From assembly GCA_036346375.1 (NCBI GenBank), contig CM070501.1, positions 55,407,326-55,471,325 on the forward strand: 64,000 nt of DNA, written 5' to 3'. This DNA comes from Guadua angustifolia. Taxonomy: Eukaryota; Streptophyta; Magnoliopsida; Poales; Poaceae. Below the pieces are notes generated by a model. It saw nothing but the letters and a program-made list of their open reading frames with translations. It ran no database searches and was not told where the DNA came from. The position numbers were made by a program, and so were the translations under genes. Positions 48,585-58,868 of this stretch are shown here, piece by piece (within the stretch, counting starts at the first letter, position 1; the number at the start of each line of letters is the position of its first letter).

Positions 48585-51500
48585 TCCATCAGATCAGACC
48601 GTAGTTTGCATTTCCGGACGAAAATGAAGGAAGAGTTCATAAGAATACGCTCCAGGCCCATAATTCAAGAACCACGAAATGGGCCTTACCAGCCCTACAT
48701 ACATACCGAGAAAAAATAAGATTGGCCCATTCCATATGTTCAGACACCAGTTTAGCTTCTTTTTTTTCCCCTAAGTTCTATTCCATCTGCCTCTGATCAG
48801 CTATCATCTTCTCACAGCCAAATGCCTATACGATCTTTTTTTAAAAAAGTACATCTAGACGTTCTTAACAACCAATGCATCCAGGGTTTTACGTACATTT
48901 ACAACCTGCATGACAAATATGCAGTCGGCAAAATGAATCGTTCCATTCCATGCACGCATATGCTTGCATGTATCTCCATGAATTGAGAGACTCCGTCTTC
49001 GTCTCCAAGCAGGGGTGAACGACAGCTACATGACATGTTCCGATGCTGTGGCCTAACCTAATGGCATTCCAACTCTTCTGATTAGTTTTTATTACTAGTA
49101 GTCTAATACGGTTGGTATGCGAACTGACGCGTCCTGGATACTTCTGCACTTTCTTTCTTGTCTTTCTCCGCATTTTGTTTCCATATTCAGGAACATGAGC
49201 AAGGCTAAAAAAATTCATCGAGCTGAAAGAATCCGTAAGGAATCCGCAACATGCTAACACCGGCTGCCGGCTGGATAGCTGGGTCTTTTTTTCCTGTTCT
49301 TTTCGGTAGCACAGCAGTCACCAGCTCCTGGTATTCTGCTTCCAACAAAAGCGGTACACATGCACAATATACTCGATCGGTCAGAGAAGATGCTTCTGAC
49401 ATTATCCTAATGCTCTTTGTATATTGCTAATCGCAAAGTAGCTTATCATAACAGCTAGCTAGCTAGTATGTGTGCTTCACATTGCTCCGATTAAAGAAAT
49501 TATCGATGTTAGGGCTGCAGATCGGTTTATATCCGACGCCCCTTGCAGGAAGCATAGAATCAGTTTGTTAGAGAATCCATAATCTTACCTTCCTATCTTT
49601 AGAGTTTCTATCTTCATACTTTCTATGTTTATCCTTTGGTTTGTTGAGTCAATTGTAAAACCCTAGAAGGTATCAGAATAAATAGAGAAGAAGGGCAGAG
49701 AGAGCCCGCATGCTTTGATTGCCAATTAAACTCTATAATAGGCGCTGCCATCGACAATTGGTCGGTGGTTCCGCACAGCCATTACCGTAACAATAGGTCG
49801 ACGTCGATTCCCGGCGTCGTCCTCCACCGATCATCGCTCAGGCTTGAGACCCGGTACGCGATTGTTCGAAAAGGAACATCCTAATCAATCGATTTTCCTT
49901 TTTTTAAATCTGAGCCCTTCTGAACACGATTGCAAAAACAACGTTATATCCCTGAACGTGGAAGCACCTACCGAGCTCTTTCGCGGTGAGGGATGAGGTT
50001 ATTTTTATAATTACGTTTGGAAGGAGACCAAATTTATATATATAAAAATAAGGTACACGAGTGATGAACTCTCAATTTAAATGGACAGAAAGATTTGATG
50101 GGCAGCCACACTTTGACTGGAAATTGGCAGCATATATGTATGTTTACACGAGGCCTTTCTTTCCTTTTTAGTTATTTCAATTTTTGTTTATGCATACAAT
50201 CCAAAGGGCTTTAATACGCGTGTTTAGTACGTATACATTTTGCTAAAATGTCTGCACTGTTGCTGTTACAGCACATCTTTAGCCGTGCCAATCTCTTCAT
50301 GATGTATATCTATACATGGGATTATATATTTTGTGCTTAAATTTATCTGGTAACTTTACCAGCACCTAACCAACAATCTCTAATATCCTATAAAATATCA
50401 AGCTGATAAGATTGTGATCCATAAACTTTGATCAGGATTTGATTCTGCAAACAGTTGGATCTAGGCACCAGTCGGAGCCTCACCTAACAGATGTCATGCT
50501 TGATTTGATTCTGCTTCTAAGGTAGGAAACGTTTCCTGCAGGATTGATTGAAGAATAGACGTCTGATACTAGACAAATCCACGTCTCACGATCCAAAAAA
50601 CAAAAGACTGCAAAAAAGAGAGGATTTTTATTATAAATAAACAAAGATCTGCAAGCATGTTTAAGGGCTTCAGAAAAAAGAATGTTAGCTTGTTTTTAAG
50701 ACTAATCATATTACTAATTACGTGCAGGAATTATCCGCGAGAAAAAGACTATGAGTTTTGATAAACATCATCCGGATGTTTTCTTACCAAAAATCAACCA
50801 AATCGTGAACCGTTGGATTTTGTTGTGATTAGTGCAGTTAAGTGGGACTGATTGTGATTTGTTGTGATTGATTGTGATTTGATGTGATTAGTGCAGTTAA
50901 GTGGGCCTGATTTTACTGTGATTAGTGCAGTTAAGTGGGCCTGATTAGTGCAGAACTTAAGCCTTTTGATCCAACGGTTGGGTTAATCAATCCAATGGTC
51001 CAAAATTTGGATGTGCCATTATATTTTAGCAACAGCAGGGTTACAACCATGTTTCATACAATCATGAAGAAAATGCCTAAATCTGCCATTTTTTGGGTGC
51101 TGCCAAAGCCGTGTTGTTGATGTTGCTGACGTAGGTTAGCCCCAAAAGCTTATCATTAGTTCATAAGTGCTTTCCAATCAAGCAACGCGAGGTTAAACAA
51201 TATGCACTTAGCCAAACCATTGAAAGAGTTCCGTGGTTTTGCTTTTCATTTTTCGGAGCTGACTGGCAAAACCGGCGGCTATGTTTTGATGCTATTCTGG
51301 TTTTTAGGAATAGTAATTTGTACGTTCTTAATGGCAGATTTAACGCAAGAAAGATGTACTATATTTCAACAAACAATTATTCACATTCAAATATTTCATT
51401 AAGCTTTTAGGTCTAAATTACATTTTTAAATTCACTTATATTTTTATATCAATTTCTAATCGAAACAAGTAGACGTGAAGTTAACCTAGTCTTATGTACT

Positions 51501-52640
51501 AAAATTTATACGACTTAAGATCGAAGGATTCCCGATATATCTCACTTTCGTAATATATAGTACTACTAATACTAGTATTAGAGCTATTAATTTTTAGTTT
51601 ATGTACTACTAATTTCGGTAAGAGCAAGAACTTGTGTGTTCCAAAATCCAAACGGCACACAGAATTATGAGATTAGGCCGGCGAATTTGTGCTGCAACCA
51701 CCAGTGATTCGACAGCCCCAGATATCATAGTCTTTCGTGGATCATGAGGTGCATAATTAAATGGCTGGTCTTGTAATCAGTGAGCAGAGATTATCGTAGC
51801 CCGTAGGGGCATTCTTAATTTGGGGATACTTGGCATCTCAAACAAAAAGCACAATTCTTTACTAGTGTTCAGATTTCAGGGCAACCTTCGCGAACAGCAA
51901 GAGCTAGACAAGTCGTCGATGGTTACAGGGCCGACAACTCCTGTTTAATCTCTGGCATTTAAGGGTCAAACACATTACTAAATTCTCGCTTAGTTGTAAT
52001 CAAATGGAGGAAGTCCATGATCCGCTGTCATCACGTATGGCAAGCACTGCTAGAAACTCTTGAAATTAGTCGGTAAGAACGCGCTCTCAAACAGGCCGAC
52101 CTTTTAAGGTTCGAGTTAACACTGATTAATAAAATTGGACATAGTACCGAAGCAAAGCAGAGTCATTCGGTTTGAGGTCTACTTCCATTAACCCATGGAA
52201 AAATAACTTGATGTGCACATCACGGGAGAATTCCCGCACATCCCGAGCTGTGAAGCTTGTTTGATTTCTCCATTAGCTCACTCCAGAACCGGCAAATATT
52301 CCCCTGGGGCTAAACCACCAGCAACTCCCACAGCCATGGATGGGCTGCCAATGGCACTGAAGATTAAACAAAGGGTTAGGAGATGAGGAGCACGTCTGTA
52401 CACACGATCGCGAGCCTGTGCTGCATCTGCCAACTTCCTTCCCTCAGCCAGTAAAAGGCGACAACTGAAGCTGCTTTTGCAGGCGGATTAAGGGGGAAAC
52501 AGCTGTACGCTGCAGTGCACATTCCCTAGCTAAGGATCACCCTAGAAGGAAGAGGAGAGAAGATGGGAGAGCCCAATCATTGACAAACAATTCAGTTTCC
52601 TGTTTGTAATGTGGGAATTTTTGTAGAAATTTAACATCTT
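48585..52640. other. Long gene-free stretch
   Basis: No convincing gene. 49568-49800 begins TGTTAGAGAATCC and contains AATAAATAGAG, so it may be an old Copia-type LTR, but the other end and partner are not seen. Open frames at 49205-49402 and 51202-51402 carry no motif. Confidence 0.35.
50825..50952. repeat. Short direct repeat GTGATTAGTGCAGTTAAGTG, three copies
   Basis: Copies start at 50825, 50884 and 50918; a fourth partial copy (GATTAGTGCAG) follows at about 50942. The spacers contain TTGTGATT repeats. Confidence 0.85.
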
Positions 52641-52846
52641 TGTAAAATAACATGTATTTTATGGAAGCGTTTCTACTCCAGTAGGAGCGGCGTCTACATG
52701 TTTATATAGAGCTCTCAACCGGCTAGGAGATTTTCACGGAGGATTACATCCTCGAACGGCAATGCAAGGCTATTTCTACCTATACAAGATCTATTTATGG
52801 CAGGTATTGATTTGATTTACAACTGAAACACAACATACTCTAACAT
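52641..52846 (-). repeat. 3' LTR of the second Copia element (206 bp)
   Basis: TGTTAGAGTATG...GTTATTTTACA with a TATA-like CTATATAAAC inside. Its first 145 bp match 57415-57270 at about 93%. Confidence 0.8.
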
Positions 52847-52874
52847 GCCTCCTCAATTTAAATCTGATCAAGAT

Positions 52875-53440
52875 TTAGATTGCGTTTAAAATCTTCCAAT
52901 TATCGCAATCATGAGAAGAAATAAGCTTTATATCTAACAACTTTTGAGATACTCGTTCTCTGACAAAATGATAATCAATTTTAGTATGTTTTGTTCTTGC
53001 ATGAAATACCGGATTCGCCGAGAGATATGTGGCACCAATGTTATCACACCATAGCTGAGCAAACTGTGGACTTGGAATGCCTAGTTCATTCAACAATGAT
53101 TGTACCCACATAATTTTTGCAATCACAAGAGCTTTATACTCTGCTTCTGTGCTTGACCTAGACACAGTTGCTTGCTTGCGTGCGCTCCAAGATATGAGAT
53201 TTGATCCTAGGAAGACAACAAATCCACCGATAGATCTTCTATCATTAAGGCATCCTGCCTAGTCTGTATCTGAGAAAGCACTTACAAGCATAGACAAAAA
53301 CTTTCATATCTTTAGACCAAGATTAACAGTGTGCTTCAGATATCTTAATATCCGCTTAACAGCTGTCCAATGAACTTCAGTATCCTCATAATCTATGCCA
53401 TACCTTTGCTTAAAACCTCCTGATGCGCTCGCCTGCAGGT
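52875..53440 (-). pseudogene. Copia RNase H region fused to the RT start
   Basis: Minus strand: GFKQRYGIDYEDT (start of reverse transcriptase) runs in frame into EVHWTAVKRILRYLK (end of RT/connection), followed by DRRSIGGFVVFLGSNLISWS, SRSSTEAEYKAL and ATYLSANPVFHARTKHTKID of RNase H. The catalytic RT core with YVDD is missing. One stop lies in the connection (DTD*AGCLN). Confidence 0.85.
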
Positions 53441-53503
53441 CAGAGGGTGTGAACCATCCTCGATCCGCGTGCCACCACCTGCATCTGCTTCTGTTGCTAT
53501 TTC

Positions 53504-54551
53504 TTACTGTTCTATCACTACATGCTCAACAAAATCATTAGCTTCAGGATTAAGAATATCAGCCATTTGATCAGTTGCTTGTTCTCCCCCATGATCAAAG
53601 GTATTAGGATTTAACAAAGTTGGAGGAAGGAGAAGCACTTCAGATCGTAATTGAGCACTAGCATTAGAATGAAGCTTAGAGAAAGGAAAAATAGTTTCAT
53701 CAAATATGACATCTCTAGAGATATAAACATGATCAGATGAAACATTAAGGCACTTAAAACCTTTATGTAAATTATTGTATCCAAGAAACACACATTGCTT
53801 AAAGCGAAATTCCAACTTGTGTGAATTATATGAACGGAGATTAGGCCAACAAGCACACCCAAAAATTCGCAAGGAGGAATAATCGGGTTTTTATGAAACA
53901 ATCTCTCTAAAGGAGTAGTGTATTGAATGACTTTACTAGGAGTGCGATTGATCAGATAAGTGGCCACAAGGAACGCCTCGTCCCAAATTTGAGAGGCATA
54001 GAAGCATGAGCAAGGAGAGCAAGATCAACTTTAACAATATGGCGATGCTTCCGTTCGGCGGAGCCATTCTGTTGATGTGCATAAGGACATGAAACATGAT
54101 GTGAGATTCCAATTTTCTAAAAGAAAGGATGTAACTTTTGATACTCACCTCCCTAGTCAGTCTGTATCATGATGATTTTTCGATTAAAGAGCCTCTCAAC
54201 AAGGTTTTAGAATTCATGAAAATTTTGAAACACCTCAGGCTTAAATTTTAGAAGATAAATTCAAGTAAATTTGCTATAATCATCGATAAAACTGACATAA
54301 TATTTCTTGTCCCTAACAGAGTCTGGAGCAGAACCTCATACATCAGAAAACACAAGCTCTAATGGAAAGGATGACACACTAAAAGACTTGGGATAGGGTA
54401 ATTGATGACTCTTGTCTCTTTGGCATGCATCACACACAGACTTATTATTTGACTCATTTAAACAAGGAAGATTATTATCACTAATGACTTTCTGGACAAT
54501 GGGAGATGATGGATGGCCTAAATGACTATGCCACCTAGCAAAGGATGGCAT
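53504..54551 (-). pseudogene. Copia integrase relic
   Basis: Minus strand: WHSHLGHPSSPIVQKV and CDACQRDKSHQLP (HHCC zinc-binding start), a middle part with stops and shifts, TYLINRTPSKVIQYTTPLE, and the C-terminal FGCACWPNLRSYNSHKLEFR, QCVFLGYNNLHKGFKCL. The frame changes near 53900, 54150 and 54330, so no active integrase is encoded. Confidence 0.85.
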
Positions 54552-54644
54552 GACAACTCCAAAAGCTTGCTTCTCTGTGGATACAGAAGGAAAAGGGTAG
54601 ATTCCATGGTGACATCTCCCTCTAAAAAGAATGTTCTTCGTGGC

Positions 54645-55400
54645 CTAGTCCTTGATCAAGAAAAAATCAGGATGAAATTCTAGAAAGGCATGATTGTCAA
54701 AAGCGAGACGATGGATAGAAACAAGGTTTTTCTTAGCTTTTGGAACACGCAAAATTTTGTTTAGATAAAGATTATGACTAGGGGCATGAACAACCGTGTG
54801 ACCAATGTGATTGATATCCATACCCGTACCATTTGCCATATGAATCTGATCGTTGCCATTGTACTTGTCTCGAACGTTCAACTTCTCAAGTTCTCCAGTG
54901 ATGTGATCGGTGGCTCCAGTGTTAACGTACCAATTTGTGTCCACGCCAAAAGAATTTGTAGCGACTGCTACATTCTTTTCTTCTGGCACAAAATTTTCAT
55001 CAAATCTGGTACAATTTTCATCAAATCTATACCAGCAAGTAATGACAGTGTGTCCATTTTTACCACAAAGTTGACATGTTGGATGCTTTGAAGTGTTGGT
55101 GTTGATGCGGTTGTTGTTGTTGCCACCTTGCCTTGGATAGCCACCACGGTTGTTACCGCGACCACAGCCACCTCTTCCACGGTTGAATCCACCTCGTCCT
55201 CCATGGTTTGCAATGTTGGCAGACGACGAAGAGTTGGAACCTCCTTGAAGGAGATCCATTCTCATCTCAAAACTCAGAAGCTATGCATAAAGCTCAGCAA
55301 CTGAGATTGGTTCTACCCTGGCGATAAGGGAAGCAACCAAGGGGTTGAAGTCGATGTCGAGGCAGGCAAGGATGTATGAGACCATCTCTTCATCATCAAG
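54645..55400 (-). pseudogene. Copia gag C-terminus and protease relic
   Basis: Minus strand: DDEEMVSYILACLDIDFNPL and RVEPISVAELYA then a stop, MRMDLLQGG, Gly/Arg/Asn-rich region, CCHC zinc knuckle CQLCGKNGHTVITC, protease WYVNTGATDHITG and the following ILRVPKAKKNLVSI. The protease motif normally has Asp where this copy has Asn (VNTGA instead of VDTGA). Confidence 0.85.
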
Positions 55401-55487
55401 TGTGTGAAATCATGTGCTGAAAAATTGGGTGAGTAATGAAATTGACATTGCAAAGTGGTTGTGATTATGGCATATGTGGTGCTTGTG

Positions 55488-55707
55488 CATATGCTGGTGA
55501 TAGCATGATGATGGTTTTGCTTGATGCAACGCGCTCGGGTGAGTGGTTGCATGGATTGACTTTGAGTCAAGTCGTGAACTTGTGCTCGGATTTGTTTGAT
55601 ATGCTGGTGATAGCATGATGATGATTTTGCTTGATGCAACGCACTCGTGTGAGTGGTTGCATGGATTGACTTTGAGTTAAGTCGTGGACTTGTGCTTGGA
55701 TTTGTTT
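55488..55707. repeat. 110-bp tandem duplication inside the solo LTR
   Basis: Two copies, 55488-55597 and 55598-55707, starting ATATGCTGGTGATAGCATGA, about 94% identical. Confidence 0.85.
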
Positions 55708-56524
55708 GTTTTGTTTATTCATGTCCAGGTGTTGCTCGAGGGCGAACGTGGTCGATGACGGGACCGGAACTAGGTTCATGAAGGAACTGAGGTTTGGGAC
55801 TAGGATCAGGGAGGAATCGAGGTCTTGGTGGTCGATGATGTCATGCGGGACATTCGGGCTAGAGAACATGCACATGAAGGTTGGTTAGTCACGTAATTAT
55901 AGCATGTGGGCTGTACATGCGTGCAAGAGTTGTATTTGGCCATGTTGGGCCAGGTTGAGATGTATACGAACTTTTTTCATGTGGGAAGTGGAGTTGTATT
56001 CAATCTCTTTATGTTTGCTCTGTATAAATAGGAGGAGGTGTCTCTTGTTTATGTAGAGAGTCAGGTTTTAGGGTTTGTACTCTTTTATTTTGGAGTATTG
56101 TATCTAGATAAATAAAATCCTTCTTGCAAATCTAAGCATCCTGTGCATCGCGGCGTGAAGAAGAAAATCCTTGCAACTTTTTAGCGCTTGATCTTTATTC
56201 TATTGCAGCGTAGTTGAAGCCAGCAAAGGAGTCAGGCAACTAGAAGAATTTGAAGAGCTCTCAGCAACTTGAGTTGTTTTTTAGCCCGGCGTAGATTAGA
56301 GCATCGACTGAAGTTTTGTTCGTCGCAGCAGTCACGAAGTTCATCACGGAGTTCGGTTTCTTGCAAAGGTATCATATTGCAAAAGTAATATCTCAAGATC
56401 TATAGATCCGATCGAATTGAATCTTTTTGGGTTAACTTTGGAATTGAATCTAGTTTCTACATTTAAAATTTTATGTCAATCCAACAGTGGGATCTTTGGG
56501 AATTACTATTTTTGTGAACTGGTC

Positions 56525-56890
56525 GCCAGATTGCTCGCGTGGTCGCCCAACTGCTCGCGTGGTCGCCCAGATTCAGTCATCTTGCGAAGAACATAACTTT
56601 AGATCTACATATCCGATTGACCTGATTCTTATTGCGTTAGCTTTATAATTGAGTATAGTTTCTATAGTTACAATTTCACATCGTTCTAACAGTTGGATCT
56701 TTAGGAATTACTGTTTTAATAAATATGTGTCAGTCTGCTCGCCCAAACTGCTCGCCTAGTTGCCCAGACTGCTCGCCTGGTCGCCCAGACTGCTCTACTG
56801 GTCGCCCAACAACTCTACTGGTTGCCCAAACTGCTCTACTGGTCTCCCGACTGGTCTACTGACTGTGTAAACTGATCTCTCGGCTGCGTG
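56525..56890. repeat. Degenerate short tandem repeat in the solo LTR
   Basis: More than eight imperfect copies of a roughly 20-bp unit, CTGCTCGCCTGGTCGCCCA, decaying rightwards to CTGGTCTACTGACTG. Confidence 0.8.
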
Positions 56891-57415
56891 AACTGGTCTA
56901 CAAGCAATTTGAGTTTAAATTATTGTATGTTAGAAAAACAAAGTCCAAAAATTTGATTTTAGCTTCCGCGCAATCATTCACCCCCCCTCTGATTGCTACA
57001 TTAGTATATTTCGATCCTATAAAGTAGTTTGCCGGTAGACGCCATCTCATCTCCTAGCACCTTTATCTTGCTGACATATTCAGCAACTGTCATTGTGCCC
57101 TATGCATGTATTCACAGCACGCGTGCAAGTCTGGGAAAGAGAACATGCCTTCAATGGTTGCCTAGACTTGGCTTGCAGTCTTCATGGAGACCACTTGACT
57201 GAGCACTATCCGTGAGAGCGGCTCCTACTGGAGTAGAGAAATGCTTCCATAAAATACATGTTATTTTACATGGTATTAGAGCCCTCAACTGGCCAGGAGA
57301 TTTTCACGGAGGATTACATCCTTGAACAACAATGCAAGGCTATTTCTATCTATACAAGATCTATTTATGGCAGGTATTGATGTGATTTACAACTAAATCA
57401 CAACATACTCTAACA

Positions 57416-58298
57416 ATTTTGAACATAGGGTTTCTGGCAAAAAATTATAGGACCATCCTACATTCCAAACCAGACCTAAGCTTGAGCTTAATTTCTCTCC
57501 TTTTTTTAAAAATGATTTGAAGCTAGGAGATTGCTAAGGAGTACTCGAGTGTTTCTTCACCTTGCTAGCACTTGAATTTTGATCCATCCTATTTTGCCTC
57601 GCGATTCGTGCTCCATGTGGCTCCGACGACCAATGGTGAGACTTCGCGAGGTTAGGTTAGGAGTTCACTTGGGATTAGGGTTGGGTTCACCGAAGCTTTG
57701 GTATAAAGGGAGGTCCGAGGGAGGTGACGGACTGGCAGTGATGCCATCGCCGTTGTGGGTTGGAAGAGGGCGGTGGGCAGTGGAGATCGGCGTGGGCAGT
57801 TAGGTGGCAGTGGGAGGTGTTCATGAATCCAGCGGCGTTAGCTGTCGGAGACGAGGAAGGAGGGCAGCGTTGGGGGATTTCGTCAGAGAAGAAGAGGGAC
57901 GGTGGAGGTTGGTTAGGGTGACGAAACAAGAGTAGTTAGGTGCCGGCAGGAAGTAGTTGTGAATCAAAGGAAGAAGGTGGGGGCGTGGGGGGATTTTGCT
58001 GGAGAGGAAGAAGATGGAGGCATGGGGCAGCTAGCGGCTTACTAGAGAGGAGGAAAAAGGGTGACGGGGAGAGAGGGAGGCGAGAGTGGCGGCCGCGGAG
58101 GCTCGCCGGTGGGCAACACCGACATCAAGAAAAGTGGTGGCACAACAACTGTGGGTGGTAAGGAGGGCTGACTCATAGGGTTTTGGGAGCACAAGAGAGG
58201 GGAGGGGAGGAGGAATATATATGGCTTGAGAGGAGGAATGAGGTTCTTTGGATCTAGATCCAACTGCTCAAAATTCTAGTGTCCTTTAAAAAAAACAA
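57416..58298. other. Distal upstream region of ACC synthase
   Basis: 57570-58250 is GC-rich with open frames on both strands but no domain. At 57530-57556 (GCTAAGGAGTACTCGAGTG) lies a sequence like the terminal repeats of the MITE at 58299-58626, so an older related element may lie here. Confidence 0.4.
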
Positions 58299-58626
58299 GG
58301 GGGTGTCTAAGGAGCACCTGAGTGTTTTTTTCGCTAAAAACACTCAAATTTTCGGATGTTGCACGCATTGAAAAAAATGTTACACACGTAGGAAAAAAAT
58401 GTTACACACGTAGGAAAAAAATGTTGCAACGCGTCTGAAATTTGGAAGCCTCTTGCAACATTTTTGTTCAATGCTTGCAACATCTGAAATTTGGAAGCCT
58501 ATTGCAACATTTTTGTTCAACGCTTGCAACATTTTTTTTCAATGTGTTGCAACATTTTTTTTCAACACGTGCAACAATTGAGTGCTCGCAGATAAAAAAA
58601 ACACTCGAGTGTCACTTAGCAATTCT
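58299..58626. mobile_element. Mutator-like MITE in the ACC synthase promoter
   Basis: Ends GTGTCTAAGGAGCACCTGAG and, in reverse complement, TTGCTAAGTGACACTCGAG. A 9-bp repeat AAAAAACAA flanks it (58290-58298, 58627-58635), but low complexity weakens this. The inside repeats TTGCAACATTTTT and its complement many times. Confidence 0.65.
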
Positions 58627-58737
58627 CAAAAAACAATTATGTATTCTGTAGAGGGTTTCTGGTACTCACCTCTGAACCGTCCAAGACATGTTTGACATCT
58701 GAGTGATTTCACGTTAGTATATTTACATTTTCTCGCC

Positions 58738-58745
58738 TATATATA
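58738..58745 (+). promoter_or_regulatory. TATA box of the ACC synthase gene
   Basis: TATATATA, 124 bp before the ATG, preceded by C-rich and followed by ACAGCC. Predicted transcription start about 58770. Confidence 0.75.
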
Positions 58746-58868
58746 CAGCCCCACACCTGGGAGGATCGCCGCACTCTGCCCTGCCTTCCTTGAGCTACCA
58801 TTGCATTGCAAGCTTGCAAACCTTAAAAGAGTCAGTCTTCTTGCATTGCTTGTGGAGAGTGCGAGGCC

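Larger units (their letters stand above)
55401..57019 (+). mobile_element. Solo LTR (about 1.6 kb) inserted in the Copia gag
   Basis: Splits the gag frame: minus-strand AGKLL-type codons end at 57025 and the frame resumes with DDEEMVSYIL at 55400. Flanks TCAAG (55396-55400) and TAAAG (57020-57024) match 4 of 5. The insert starts TGTGTGAAAT and has a promoter-like TGTATAAATAGG at 56020 and a polyadenylation-like AATAAAAT at 56112. It holds a C-rich end ATTCACCCCCCCTCTG before 57000. No internal coding region or second LTR is present. The right border may be 57000 rather than 57019. Confidence 0.65.
52641..57415 (-). mobile_element. Ty1/Copia retrotransposon, defective and rearranged
   Basis: Minus orientation: damaged 5' LTR (57415 to about 57289), inverted LTR-PBS piece (57288-57222), gag N-terminal part (57225-57025), inserted solo LTR (57019-55401), rest of gag, protease, integrase, then a fused RT/RNase H remnant, and 3' LTR (52846-52641). 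The five bases outside are ATCTT (52636-52640) and ATTTT (57416-57420), a probable target duplication. LTR starts are TGTTAGAGTATGTTGTG in both copies. The coding parts have several stops and frameshifts. Confidence 0.85.

Noticed and set aside
57579..58263. GC-rich open frames upstream of ACC synthase
   Set aside because: Open on both strands, low complexity, no recognisable motif; no gene called.
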